In this document: positions 8,141-17,002 of the stretch, in pieces | How the letters are laid out: each line of letters starts with the position of its first letter | How positions within the stretch are numbered: position 1 is the first letter of the stretch | Source of the DNA: CAINVV01 sp963663675 | GTDB lineage: Bacteria; Bacteroidota; Bacteroidia; Bacteroidales; Prolixibacteraceae | Assembly: GCA_963663675.1 (NCBI GenBank) | Contig: OY760498.1 | Span: 2,046,001-2,110,000, forward strand | DNA length: 64,000 nt | Direction of reading: 5' to 3' | Position numbers and translations under genes: made by a program | The notes under the pieces: model-generated | Seen by the model: only the letters and a program-made list of their open reading frames with translations | What the model was told of the DNA's origin: nothing | Database searches by the model: none

Positions 8141-9115
8141 ATGAGAATAAAAATTGTTTTTAGCCTTATATTATGGCTCATTGTAATGGGGTGTAGCACA
8201 AATCAGGGGCCAAAAATTGCAGGTAAATTGGTGACAGAACCGGACCCAGCCGTGAAAGAGGACGGTAAATTCATTGAGTTTCCTGAAAATTCAAAAAGAA
8301 CTGAAATTTTCAAATCTGTGACTGCGGAAAACAAGAAGCTAACTTTAAGTTTTTCTGCTCCGGCCAATGTAGTGGGCCGGGTTCATTTGTCCGACGGATC
8401 AGCGAGGCATAAAATTATCTTATTTGATACTCCTGACCTTACAAATGTTTATTCTGCCTATCTGCAAAATATTACATTGCTGAAAACAACCAAAATAAAC
8501 TTCGACCGTGTCACAGATCTTTATAAAAACGGTGCAGCCACAGGCAAGGAATTAAATGATGTATCTGCAGAAATGCTCAACATAGAAACCTCACTTGCAT
8601 CGAGTGAAGCACAATTGCGTGAGTCGGGCCTGAATCCGGAAAATCTGAACAATGCACCGATTGGAACTGTCTGGCTTATTTGTGATATGCCTGAATCAGA
8701 GTTAAATACAATCAAGAAGGGTCAGAAGTACCATCTGCTTTTCCCCAGCTTTCCAAATGAAACTTTTGTGGCAAATATTGATATCATCGCTGATGTCATG
8801 AACAGTCAGACCAGAAAAATAAGGATTCGTTTGTCACTTTCTGACAGTAAGAACAAGATCAGGCCTGGCATGTATGCCCAGGTAAATTTTGAAACTCCGC
8901 ACGAAGGGTTAATGGTTCCCAAAAAGGCCGTCATCAGCGCAAATGCACGCTATTATGTTTTCATCAGAAAGAGCAATGTTCTTTTTGAAAGAAGAGAAGT
9001 TTCAATTTCCTCTGAAACAGGAGATTACATTGAAATTGCAGGAGGGGTAGAAGCAGGTGAACCTGTAGTATCCGAAAATGTCTATTTGTTGAAGGGTATA
9101 AATATGGGCATCTAA
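8141..9115 (+). CDS. Periplasmic adaptor (membrane fusion protein) of metal RND efflux, unusually short
   Basis: This 324-residue lipoprotein (lipobox Cys 18, LIVMGCS) is the adaptor linking the RND pump to the outer-membrane channel. Recognisable parts: a helical hairpin (residues ~95-165, NITLLKTTKINFDRVTDLYKNGAATGKELNDV), the beta-barrel domain (GTVWLICDMPESELNTIKKGQ ... RIRLSLSDSKNKIRPGMYAQV), and a membrane-proximal end (LMVPKKAVISANARYYVFIRK ... GEPVVSENVYLLKGI). CusB/CzcB proteins are usually nearer 400 residues. Here the second half of the lipoyl (barrel-sandwich) domain, which normally follows the hairpin, seems absent: the sequence passes from LRESGLNPENLNNAPIG straight into the barrel. 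I believe similar short adaptors occur in other Bacteroidota. The pump gene follows after 11 bases. Confidence 0.85.
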   Translation: MRIKIVFSLILWLIVMGCSTNQGPKIAGKLVTEPDPAVKEDGKFIEFPENSKRTEIFKSVTAENKKLTLSFSAPANVVGRVHLSDGSARHKIILFDTPDLTNVYSAYLQNITLLKTTKINFDRVTDLYKNGAATGKELNDVSAEMLNIETSLASSEAQLRESGLNPENLNNAPIGTVWLICDMPESELNTIKKGQKYHLLFPSFPNETFVANIDIIADVMNSQTRKIRIRLSLSDSKNKIRPGMYAQVNFETPHEGLMVPKKAVISANARYYVFIRKSNVLFERREVSISSETGDYIEIAGGVEAGEPVVSENVYLLKGINMGI

Positions 9116-9126
9116 TTTAATTAGCA

Positions 9127-12100
9127 ATGAGCAAGATAATTACATTTATTCTTAAACATAAAGCCATAGTTCTGATCCTGGCATTGTTTCTTTCAGGAGC
9201 CGGCGTTTGGACCTGGTCACAGTTGGATGTGGAGGCGTATCCTGATATTAGTGATACAGAAGTAGGGGTAATTGCGCAATTAAACGGCCTGCCGGCTGAA
9301 GAGATGGAACAACAGGTTACCATTCCTGTCGAGAGGGCGTTGAATACTGTTCCCGGAGTCATATCGAAACGATCCAAAACAATTTTTGGATTATCAAAAG
9401 TGTCATTGACATTCAATGACAAGACAGATATTTATCTTGCCCGTCAGTTGGTTCTTGAAAAATTGAGGGATGCTGATATCCCGGATGGAGTGCAACCGGT
9501 TCTTACGCCAATGACAATGGCTATGGGTGAAATTTTCAGGTATGTAATAGATGCCCCCGATAGTTGTTCTATCTCCTATTTGAGGGAGTTGCAGGATTAT
9601 GTGATCATTCCCAAAATATTGCAGGCAGAAGGAGTTGTAGATGTTTCAAATTTTGGTGGGTTGGTCAAACAATTCCAGGTGATTATCAAGCCTTTGATGC
9701 TGGAAAAGTACAACTTGAAAGTACAGGACATTGCCGATGCTATTGCAGTAAACAACAAAAGTACAGGGGGCAATTATATTCGCATAGGATCCTCGCAAAT
9801 GAATATCCGTGGAATTGGCAGAATCAGGAAAACGACTGATATTGAGAATATTGTAGTGGATAATCGCAATGGTGTGCCTATTCTCATCAAGGACATTGCC
9901 AACATTGAAATAGGAAACTTGCCTCCCACAGGCATCCTCGGGTATGTGGATAAAGAAAAAAATTCTGCCAGAAGTATGGGCATTGAAGGCTTGGTGCTTC
10001 TCAAAAAATTTGAAAACCCTTCCAAAACAATGATCAATGTTTTAGAAAAGGTTGATGAATTAAACAATATTATTTTACCCAAAGGTATTAAGATTCAGAC
10101 ATTTTACGACAGGACTGAACTGGTCACCCTCACCATTCATACAGTTGCCAAGACTTTGCTTGAAGGCATGATAGTGGTACTGATTATCCTGACATTGCTA
10201 CTGGGTAACTGGCGGGCCGCTGCCATTTCGGCCATTGCCATACCATTTTCCCTTCTTTTCGCATTTATCTGTATGTATTTCAATGGTATACCTGCCAATC
10301 TCCTGTCATTGGGGGCAATCGACTTTGGAATCATAGTCGATGCTTCCGTTGTAATGGTGGAGGCCATATTTCGAAATATAGCCTTCTCCAATGCAGCAGA
10401 TCGTGAACTAGGGATGGAACCAATTGTAATTCGTTCGGCAAGGGAGGTACAGCGGCAAATCCTTTTTACCATCCTTATTATCATTGTTGCCCTGTTACCT
10501 ATGTTTACCCTGCAGAGAGTTGAAGGCAGGCTGTTCTCGCCAATGGCCTGGACTTTGTCATTTGCAATCGTGGGATCCATGATTTATGCGATAACAATAG
10601 TCCCGGTTCTTTCGTCCTATCTTTTTAAGACTGACTCGCATGAGGGAAAAAATTGGTTGTGGGACCAAATTCAGAAAATCTACAGTATCTCACTTGGCTG
10701 GGCGCTCAGAGTACCAAAAACTGTAATGATAACAGGATCACTTGTTATTGCACTTGGACTTTTCGCCGGATCGAAACTGGGTACAGAATTTCTGCCGGAA
10801 CTTGATGAAGGATGCGTTTGGGTGAGGGTATTTCTTCCCTCTGGCATATCTCTCGATGCTGCCAACCAATATCCGGCTATTTTAAGAAAAGAACTATCTG
10901 ATTACGATGAAGTTAAGGGAGTAATGACCCAATTGGGCAGAACGGATGATGGCACGGATCCTTTTGGTCCCAATAGGATAGAAGCGATGATTCAGCTTAA
11001 ACAGCCATACTCCTCCTGGACCAGCAAACGAACGAAAAAAGAGTTGGTGTCCAACATTAAAAACAGGCTTGAATCGACTATTCCGGGTGCCTCGTTCACC
11101 ATTACACAGCCCATAATTGACATGGTGACTGAAAATGCAACAGGATCATCTTCAGATCTGGCCATTTTTGTAACCGGCAAGGATCTTGATACACTGCGTG
11201 TTTACGCCGAAAAAATACTGAAACTGACAAAATCCGTCAACGGAGCGTCTGAAACAGCCATCGAACAGGAGAAAAAACAAACACAACTTGATGTTGAGGT
11301 TGACAGGACCAAAGCGGCCCGTTACGGCGTTAATGTTGAGGATGTTAATGCAATTCTTGAGATGGCGGTCGGCGGTTTGCCGGTTAGTTCTCTCTGGGAG
11401 GATGAACGAAAATTCGATATCGTACTACGTTTTTCAAAAGAAAGCCGCAAAACCCCGGAACAAATTGGTAAAATCATTATCCAGACAAAATCAGGATTGA
11501 GAATACCTCTCTCCCAGGTGGCGGACATCAGGTTGTCTGAAGGGCAATCCATTATTTCACGGGATGACGAACAACGGCAGATCACTGTTAAAACAAATAT
11601 CAGGGGAAGAGATCAGGGTGGTTTCGCAAATGAGCTGAGAAAGAAAATCAAGGATCAGATCAAATTGCCAAATGACTATCATTATAATATGGGCGGGCAG
11701 TTTGAAAATCTTCAAAGGGCAGAAAGCCGTTTGCTGTTTATCATTCCCGTTACTTTGCTGTTAATATTTTCTATTTTATTAATCTTGTTCAATTATCAGT
11801 TAAGATCAGTCGTAATTGTCATGGTAAATATTCCTTTTGCCGTAGTAGGAGGGATATTAGCGCTGTTGATAAGAAATATCAATATAAGCATTTCTGCAGG
11901 AGTGGGTTTTGTATCACTGTCAGGTGTTTGTGTAATGGCTGGTGTTTTATGGGTAAGCTATTTAAATAAACTTTTAAGTAAAAAAAGTTTAACGATTAAA
12001 GAGCTGGTTTACAATGGTTCCATAGTGCAGTTCCGTCCTATTTTCCTTGTGATGCTAATCGCCATAATCGGACTTATTCCTGCAGCAATGAACACAGGTG

Positions 12101-12231
12101 TGGGGTCGGATGTTCAGAGGCCATTGGCTACCGTGATAGTCGGTGGATTAACTGTGTCACTCTTACTGACTGCTTTTGTGACGCCGGCACTCTACTACTT
12201 GTTGCACAAAGATCAATATTCAAAAAAATAG
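9127..12231 (+). CDS. Heavy-metal efflux RND inner-membrane pump, CzcA/CusA family
   Basis: A 1034-residue HME-type RND transporter that uses the proton gradient to expel metal cations. The family proton-relay signature is in TM4: DFGIIVDASVVMVE, with Asp 399, Asp 405 and Glu 412, matching Asp402/Asp408/Glu415 of CzcA in spacing. The N-terminus (TFILKHKAIVLILALFLSGAGVWTWSQLDVEAYPDISDTEVGVIAQLNGLPAEEMEQQVTIPVERAL is the classic start block) and the GTEFLPELDEGCVWVRVFLPSGISLDAA motif after the first TM set are also typical. There are twelve predicted TM segments in two groups. Ion specificity (Cu/Ag versus Co/Zn/Cd) is not evident, as the methionine relay of CusA was not located with confidence. 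It is the last gene of the efflux cluster. Confidence 0.95.
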   Translation: MSKIITFILKHKAIVLILALFLSGAGVWTWSQLDVEAYPDISDTEVGVIAQLNGLPAEEMEQQVTIPVERALNTVPGVISKRSKTIFGLSKVSLTFNDKTDIYLARQLVLEKLRDADIPDGVQPVLTPMTMAMGEIFRYVIDAPDSCSISYLRELQDYVIIPKILQAEGVVDVSNFGGLVKQFQVIIKPLMLEKYNLKVQDIADAIAVNNKSTGGNYIRIGSSQMNIRGIGRIRKTTDIENIVVDNRNGVPILIKDIANIEIGNLPPTGILGYVDKEKNSARSMGIEGLVLLKKFENPSKTMINVLEKVDELNNIILPKGIKIQTFYDRTELVTLTIHTVAKTLLEGMIVVLIILTLLLGNWRAAAISAIAIPFSLLFAFICMYFNGIPANLLSLGAIDFGIIVDASVVMVEAIFRNIAFSNAADRELGMEPIVIRSAREVQRQILFTILIIIVALLPMFTLQRVEGRLFSPMAWTLSFAIVGSMIYAITIVPVLSSYLFKTDSHEGKNWLWDQIQKIYSISLGWALRVPKTVMITGSLVIALGLFAGSKLGTEFLPELDEGCVWVRVFLPSGISLDAANQYPAILRKELSDYDEVKGVMTQLGRTDDGTDPFGPNRIEAMIQLKQPYSSWTSKRTKKELVSNIKNRLESTIPGASFTITQPIIDMVTENATGSSSDLAIFVTGKDLDTLRVYAEKILKLTKSVNGASETAIEQEKKQTQLDVEVDRTKAARYGVNVEDVNAILEMAVGGLPVSSLWEDERKFDIVLRFSKESRKTPEQIGKIIIQTKSGLRIPLSQVADIRLSEGQSIISRDDEQRQITVKTNIRGRDQGGFANELRKKIKDQIKLPNDYHYNMGGQFENLQRAESRLLFIIPVTLLLIFSILLILFNYQLRSVVIVMVNIPFAVVGGILALLIRNINISISAGVGFVSLSGVCVMAGVLWVSYLNKLLSKKSLTIKELVYNGSIVQFRPIFLVMLIAIIGLIPAAMNTGVGSDVQRPLATVIVGGLTVSLLLTAFVTPALYYLLHKDQYSKK

Positions 12232-12331
12232 CTTAATAATTAGAGAATTGTGATTACTTTGGAACAGGACACAGTGAATATCCAGTAGATAATACAAGGA
12301 TTTACTATGTAATTAATTGATATTTAATAAA

Positions 12332-12355
12332 ATACAATGAAAAGACTCATTGTAT
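12332..12355. repeat. Perfect 9-bp inverted repeat ATACAATGA-N6-TCATTGTAT
   Basis: The arms at 12332-12340 and 12347-12355 are exactly complementary with a 6-base loop. It lies between the RND pump stop and the lipocalin start. It lacks a clear T-run, so it may be an operator for the lipocalin gene or an RNA hairpin ending the efflux transcript. Confidence 0.45.
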
Positions 12356-12404
12356 CACCTTATTATCAACAGTTTTGGTATTAATTTTTTTACAGTTTAA
12401 ATCA

Positions 12405-12887
12405 ATGAGTAACAAAACGAAGATAGACAAAACGACTGTCAGGGAATTGGATATTCCAAGATACCTGGGTACCTGGTATGAGATAGGCAGGTATGCGCAC
12501 TCCTTTGAAAAAGATCTGGTAGGTGTTACGGCAACCTACACACTGAAAAATGATGGAAAGATTGAAGTGCTCAACCAGGGCTATTACAAAACCCTGGATG
12601 GCCGGCTTAAATCCGCCCGGGGCAAGGCAAAATTATCGGATCGGCCTGGACAACTGAAAGTATCGTTTTTTCTCTTCTTTTATGCGGACTATAACATCCT
12701 GGAACTTGATCAGTCAGGATATCAATGGGCTTTGATAGGTAGTTCTACTCCCGGGTATTTGTGGATACTTGCCAGAACACCTTCCATTTCACAGGAATTG
12801 TATGATTATATTCTGCATAAAGCTTCCAACAGGGGTTATGATACGACCAAAATTTATAAAGTTCCGCAACAATTTCAGGATTTATAA
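12405..12887 (+). CDS. Lipocalin family protein (Blc-like)
   Basis: A 160-residue lipocalin from the ATG at 12405; an in-frame TTG at 12375 would add ten residues but not a convincing signal peptide. The lipocalin signature GTWYEIGRYAHSFEKDL is at the N-terminus, followed by the strands GVTATYTLKNDGKIEVLNQGY and GRLKSARGKAKL, and the late YLWILARTPSISQELYDYIL helix typical of bacterial Blc/apolipoprotein D relatives. Blc proteins bind fatty acids or lysophospholipids at the envelope. This copy lacks the lipoprotein signal of E. coli Blc, so its location is unclear. It overlaps the end of the convergent UPF0104 gene by 6 bases. Confidence 0.88.
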   Translation: MSNKTKIDKTTVRELDIPRYLGTWYEIGRYAHSFEKDLVGVTATYTLKNDGKIEVLNQGYYKTLDGRLKSARGKAKLSDRPGQLKVSFFLFFYADYNILELDQSGYQWALIGSSTPGYLWILARTPSISQELYDYILHKASNRGYDTTKIYKVPQQFQDL

Positions 12888-13853
12888 TTCTTGATGTTCA
12901 CCTTTATGCTCAGAAAGTGATGATTCAGCATTTGTTGTGGTTACCTTTTTGATTTTTGCACCGGTTTTAGATTTTATTTTGGCTTCGGGTAGCTTTTCTC
13001 TTCTGAATGGCGGGAAAAATAGCCAATAGATTCCTCCCAGAGATATAAATGCTGATAAAATATTGAACATCAGGCTTAATGCAACTGCAAGTTCTTTATT
13101 CAGGTGCATTATTTGAGCCAGATATACAAACACTAATTCCCTGGCACCGACTCCGCCGATAGTTATTGGTAGTGCTGTGGCTATCGCTGAAAGGAAAAAC
13201 AAGAAGAGGTATTCTGTTATTTCAGTTGACTGGTGAAAGGCGAATAAAATCATCATAGCAGAGAGCAGCTGAACAAATTGCAACATCATGGACCATCCGA
13301 ATAATCCGGCATGAATAGGTACAAAACTTTTCAGGAAGATTCTCAGCACAACATAATAGAACAGGTACAGCGCAGGCATCAGCAACCAGCCGATCCAGCC
13401 AATTTTAAATTCATCGCCTGAAAGAAAGTAAAGCACGATAGTAAGCATGCCTACTGCGACAAGGCCTGCTATCCTATTGACCAGCATGGCCCCGATGTTC
13501 TTTTTAACGCCATTCTGGCGATATTTGTTAACAAGATATACTTTGATCCCATCACCCCCTATACCACTGGGAAGAAACAGGTTATAAAACAACCCCAGCC
13601 AAAACAATTTAAGATTTAAAAGGGGTGTCAGATGTGCTCCGGTGCTTTTAAAAGACAAGTTCTGTCTGAATCCTGATAGTATGAAAGAGAGGGTAATCAG
13701 GAATAGGGCAGCAATCAGATACCACAAATTTGCGGTGGAATATAGCGATAATACCTCCTTGAAGGATATTTTGGAGAAAACCCACCAGATTGCGGCAGCT
13801 GAGCCTCCGAACTTGAGTATATTGGATAAAATTTTTTTTACTTTTTCCGGCAC
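12882..13853 (-). CDS. UPF0104 / lysylphosphatidylglycerol synthase-like transmembrane protein
   Basis: A 323-residue polytopic protein with about eight hydrophobic segments, starting with GTG at 13853. The motifs FWLGLFYNLFLPSGIGGDGIKVYLVNKY and ATALPITIGGVGARELVFVYLAQ are hallmarks of the UPF0104/AglD-YbhN family, the membrane (flippase-like) half of MprF. There is no C-terminal aminoacyltransferase domain, so it cannot itself lysinylate lipids. The tail (residues ~280-323) is Lys-rich and probably cytoplasmic. Substrate unknown; a lipid or lipid-linked glycan transport role is inference from the family. It lies head-to-tail with the DUF5009 gene, 141 bases away. Confidence 0.85.
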   Translation of the reverse strand: MPEKVKKILSNILKFGGSAAAIWWVFSKISFKEVLSLYSTANLWYLIAALFLITLSFILSGFRQNLSFKSTGAHLTPLLNLKLFWLGLFYNLFLPSGIGGDGIKVYLVNKYRQNGVKKNIGAMLVNRIAGLVAVGMLTIVLYFLSGDEFKIGWIGWLLMPALYLFYYVVLRIFLKSFVPIHAGLFGWSMMLQFVQLLSAMMILFAFHQSTEITEYLFLFFLSAIATALPITIGGVGARELVFVYLAQIMHLNKELAVALSLMFNILSAFISLGGIYWLFFPPFRREKLPEAKIKSKTGAKIKKVTTTNAESSLSEHKGEHQEL

Positions 13854-13994
13854 AGTAATTACTTTTTGGTTGAAATAGCCACAATTCAGAAATCTCTGTT
13901 CAAAAAGAGAGTAATTCCTGAGATCCGGCTATTACATTTGACCTTTAAAAAACAAACTCAGAAAATGAGAAACAGGCAGCAAAAGTACAATTTA

Positions 13995-15104
13995 TCAGAT
14001 TCGGATAAAAATCTTTTGTCTGTAAAGATAGTAGCAGATGTACCATAAGGAGAACCAAACAAGAGAGGATACAGCGATATCAATTGCCAATTGCCCTCCC
14101 CAACTGAAAAACAGGGGAACGAAAGGCTTGTAAATTTTCGAAATCAGTTCTGCACCGCCAATATGTGAAAACAGGTAGATGAAAAGCGGATTCATACCGA
14201 CAATGGCAAAGAATTTGGTCCCCCTTGTAACTTTCATCACATCAATCATCCAGTAGGACAGGCCAAGGGCAATGAATGCCCATCCGCCGCTAACAATGAC
14301 AAACGATACGGTACATATTCGTTTTATAATCGGAATCCAGGGATCCATGGCATAACCTGCTAAAACCAATGCAATTCCTATCAAAAGCAAAATCTTAACT
14401 TTTTTCATTGGAGGCCATCCGTTCATCAGGATCATGCCGGCAATAACTCCCCAAATCGTGTGCGAAGTAGTGGCAATGAAATTGATTGAAACCCAGTGCC
14501 CTCCGTTCATTTGACCGAATATGGCGACATCAAACCATGTCCCGAAATTGTGATCAGCTACGAATGGCTGGTTAAATCCCTCAACAGGCCACAGCTGATA
14601 CAGGAGGTAAGAGAGCACCAACATTCCAAAAGATACCAGGAGCTGCCATTTTACTGCTTTCCTCATCATCATGAAAGCAATAAGGGTGGTCACAGAGAGT
14701 TGCACCAGTACATTGGTGAAGCGGTATTCTATTTTTCCTGGACCAATGCAATAAAGTGCCCAGCCAAGAAACAAAAGCAAAAACGATCTTTTTAAGGTAT
14801 GCTGAAAGGTTACCATCCAGCTGTCACCCCTGTTCCATCGTTTGTTAAATGAAAAAGTCATGGAAACGCCAACGATAAACATGAAAAAGGGCTGGATCAA
14901 ATCCCAGAAGTGCAATCCATTCCATGGATGATGTTGCAGTTGATTTCCAATAATGGAAACAATTGTGCCATCGAAATACGGATCTTTCAGATTTCCGAAA
15001 AGTTCGGCAAATTCGCCTATAAGCAGAAACATAGTTACTCCCCTGAAAAAATCCACGGAGAGAATTCTGTCATTTTCCTTTGTTAAATGGGAAACGTTAG
15101 TCAT
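13995..15104 (-). CDS. DUF5009 / heparan-alpha-glucosaminide N-acetyltransferase-like membrane protein
   Basis: A 369-residue protein with about ten TM segments. The N-terminal motif RILSVDFFRGVTMFLLIGEFAELFG, then HHPWNGLHFWDLIQPFFMFIVGVSMTFSFNKR, matches the COG4299/NagX-HGSNAT group of membrane acyltransferases. The conserved His in HPWNG/LHFWDLIQP is the expected site for carrying the acetyl group, by analogy with human HGSNAT. Substrates in Bacteroidota are thought to be amino sugars, but this is inference. Length fits the family. Upstream lies a 475-base divergent region shared with the FKBP gene. Confidence 0.88.
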   Translation of the reverse strand: MTNVSHLTKENDRILSVDFFRGVTMFLLIGEFAELFGNLKDPYFDGTIVSIIGNQLQHHPWNGLHFWDLIQPFFMFIVGVSMTFSFNKRWNRGDSWMVTFQHTLKRSFLLLFLGWALYCIGPGKIEYRFTNVLVQLSVTTLIAFMMMRKAVKWQLLVSFGMLVLSYLLYQLWPVEGFNQPFVADHNFGTWFDVAIFGQMNGGHWVSINFIATTSHTIWGVIAGMILMNGWPPMKKVKILLLIGIALVLAGYAMDPWIPIIKRICTVSFVIVSGGWAFIALGLSYWMIDVMKVTRGTKFFAIVGMNPLFIYLFSHIGGAELISKIYKPFVPLFFSWGGQLAIDIAVSSLVWFSLWYICYYLYRQKIFIRI

Positions 15105-15579
15105 TCTGTCAATAGTTTAAGTAGTTAAATAGTATCGGATTACCTGATCAAATTTAAAATTTAATTTAACACGTAAATAGTTAGTTTTTATTTACCATCC
15201 CGAATTGAAAATCTACAAGGCTAATTTGAGGAAGTTTTGCTTCTTTGGTGGAGACAATTCCCGGTCAGGGGTAATTCATCCGATGATCATTATTGTTTAA
15301 AAGTTATATTTCACTGATAATTTTACCATCCTGACTGATAATTTCAGTTATTTTACTTCCTGCAGAATTCTGTTTTCATCAATAAAATTATCTTTGCTGG
15401 CGAAGTTTTCAGCGTATAAGTTCTATTTATGTTTGAAATGCTTTTCATTTCAGAATTAAAACAAGACAAAAAATGAACTGCTCATACCGAAGCATCATGA
15501 CCTATTGCGAATGATAGGAAAGTATTAACTACGCTGATCTTCGATTCCATGTGGCAAATAAAAATCAAATGATATACAC
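15105..15579. other. 475-base divergent intergenic region between DUF5009 and FKBP genes
   Basis: No gene is visible here. From left to right it holds two ACTGATAATTT direct repeats (15313-15323, 15334-15344) 21 bases apart, a TATCTTTG -7 box (15389-15396) facing right, a TGAAATG-N5-CATTTCA inverted repeat (15434-15452), and copy A of the dispersed intergenic repeat (about 15471-15585). Confidence 0.6.
15389..15396 (+). promoter_or_regulatory. Bacteroidota-type -7 box (TATCTTTG) for the FKBP gene
   Basis: TATCTTTG fits TAnnTTTG. It would give a leader of about 180 nt containing a small inverted repeat and the dispersed repeat copy A. The 21-base-spaced ACTGATAATTT repeats lie about 45-75 bases upstream, where an activator could bind. 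Confidence 0.35.
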
Positions 15580-15585
15580 ATGAAA
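15471..15585 (+). repeat. Dispersed intergenic repeat, copy A
   Basis: Shares the exact 19-mer CGCTGATCTTCGATTCCAT (15532-15550) with copy B, and its 5' half (ATGAACTGC..., TGACC, GAATGAT) aligns with copy C. Its end, ACATGAA, supplies the ATG of the FKBP gene at 15580. Confidence 0.7.
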
Positions 15586-16029
15586 GTTTTTCCCCTTATT
15601 CTGGCAATGACTCTGATTTTAACATCCTGTCTTAAGAAGAACAATCAACCTGACATTGATGACCAGATCATTCAAAATTATCTTGTAAAAAATAATCTGA
15701 CGGCAATAAAAGATCCTTCCGGACTATATTACATTATGACACAGGAGGGAACAGGTCTTTCCCCTGACATATCACACACTGTTGAAGTTAAATACCAGGG
15801 AAGATTGATTGATGGTACTGTTTTTGACCAGACAGAAACCGATAAAACCTTTACCTATGCGCTTTCCGGTCTGATTTTGGGTTGGCAGATTGGAATTCCG
15901 ATGTTGAAAAGGGGCGGAAAAGCCACTTTCTTTATTCCCTCCTCCCTTGGTTATGGTAGTACTACAATGGGGCCGATTCCTTCCAATTCAGTGTTGATAT
16001 TTGACATTGAACTGATTGATTTCAAATAG
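15580..16029 (+). CDS. FKBP-type peptidyl-prolyl cis-trans isomerase, lipoprotein
   Basis: A 149-residue protein with a lipoprotein signal (MKVFPLILAMTLILTSC, Cys 17) and one FKBP domain from about residue 60: VEVKYQGRLIDGTVFDQTE, LSGLILGWQIGIPMLKRGGKATFFIPSSLGYGS, and a final VLIFDIELIDF strand. It would speed proline isomerisation in folding proteins at the periplasmic face. The active-site aromatic and Asp positions (Tyr of VKYQG, Asp of VFDQT, Ile/Trp of LGWQIGI) are present. The start codon lies within the end of dispersed repeat copy A. The convergent flavin reductase gene ends 13 bases away. Confidence 0.93.
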   Translation: MKVFPLILAMTLILTSCLKKNNQPDIDDQIIQNYLVKNNLTAIKDPSGLYYIMTQEGTGLSPDISHTVEVKYQGRLIDGTVFDQTETDKTFTYALSGLILGWQIGIPMLKRGGKATFFIPSSLGYGSTTMGPIPSNSVLIFDIELIDFK

Positions 16030-16042
16030 GCTGGCAAATTTG

Positions 16043-16750
16043 TTATTCGCGTTCAAACATCGACTTCTCAGCTCCGCAAATAGGGCAGGTCCAGTCATCG
16101 GGGAGGTCCTCGAATCGGGTACCCGGATCTATCCCTGAAATTGGATCGCCTTTCTCTGTTTCATAGGTATAATGACAAAGCTGGCACTGCCACAACTCAT
16201 TTATTGCATCTTTGGCTGATTTCTCATCATGAAGCCTGGCATTATCGATATACGTTGGTGCATTTTTAGGAGAAAATCCTTTTAATACTTCCCGGTAGTA
16301 ATTGTATGTCAATGATTTGGTGTCAGATTTAATCGTGTCAGAAGCAATTACTTCGCCAATAAATAACAAGTGACTTCCAACGTCAAATGTTTCAGTTAAC
16401 TTACAATCAAACCATGCCACACATGAATCTGTTACAATAGGGGAGCCGCTATCCCCGATAAAATAATTTACACCCCTGAATTTATCCGTTTCCCTGGTGC
16501 TCCTGAACCCAAAATCTCCTATTAGTCCCGTAGACGCTCTCTCACCAAGGACTGAAAATCCAAATGCTCCGCTTTTCTTTATAATGTCAGCAGTGAAATT
16601 GTCCTTGTTGCAACTGATACCAAATTTAGGAGGTTGAGAGGTTACCTGGAAAACGGTGTTGGCAACATATCCGGATTTTGTATCTCCGTGCTTTGCACTT
16701 ACAAGGTATAGGCCGTAGGATATCTTAAAGAATGTTTCGAGGTTAATCAT
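16043..16750 (-). CDS. Flavin reductase-rubredoxin fusion (high-molecular-weight rubredoxin type)
   Basis: A 235-residue two-domain protein. Residues 1-160 are an FMN-binding flavin reductase domain (LYLVSAKHGDTKSGYVANTVFQVTSQPPKFGISCNKDN, LFIGEVIASD). Residues ~185-235 are a complete rubredoxin with two CxxC pairs (WQCQLCHYTYE ... WTCPICGAEK) that bind one iron. The same order occurs in Hrb of Moorella, which passes electrons from NADH to the flavodiiron protein FprA for NO or O2 removal. A role in oxygen or NO detoxification is therefore likely but inferred; no flavodiiron gene is in the window. The ATG at 16750 directly begins the flavin domain, so the protein is cytoplasmic. Confidence 0.92.
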   Translation of the reverse strand: MINLETFFKISYGLYLVSAKHGDTKSGYVANTVFQVTSQPPKFGISCNKDNFTADIIKKSGAFGFSVLGERASTGLIGDFGFRSTRETDKFRGVNYFIGDSGSPIVTDSCVAWFDCKLTETFDVGSHLLFIGEVIASDTIKSDTKSLTYNYYREVLKGFSPKNAPTYIDNARLHDEKSAKDAINELWQCQLCHYTYETEKGDPISGIDPGTRFEDLPDDWTCPICGAEKSMFERE

Positions 16751-16934
16751 GGTCTGTCTGTGTTATTGCTGTTTCTATTGTGTTTTTAAATATAATGGAA
16801 TTCACGGATATACGATTTATTTTTTTTACAATCATTTCAATTTTTTTTATATATAACTTATTTGCAGGGCTTTGAAAATATGATTGTGCCTGCTTTTGTG
16901 TTATAAAACATATTTAACTCTAAGGGATAATTTT

Positions 16935-16942
16935 TAACTTTG
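16935..16942 (+). promoter_or_regulatory. Bacteroidota-type -7 box (TAACTTTG) for the Gfo/Idh/MocA gene
   Basis: TAACTTTG fits TAnnTTTG. A weak -33 candidate (TTTA, 16913-16916) lies 18 bases upstream. Predicted leader is about 54 nt. Confidence 0.4.
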
Positions 16943-17002
16943 TTCGTTATCGTACACGGAATTACTGGAAATCACATATATTCATTTTAAATTTTAATAA
17001 AA

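Noticed and set aside
12363..12371. DnaA-box-like TTATCAACA
   Set aside because: A single one-mismatch word far from dnaA is expected by chance in AT-rich DNA.
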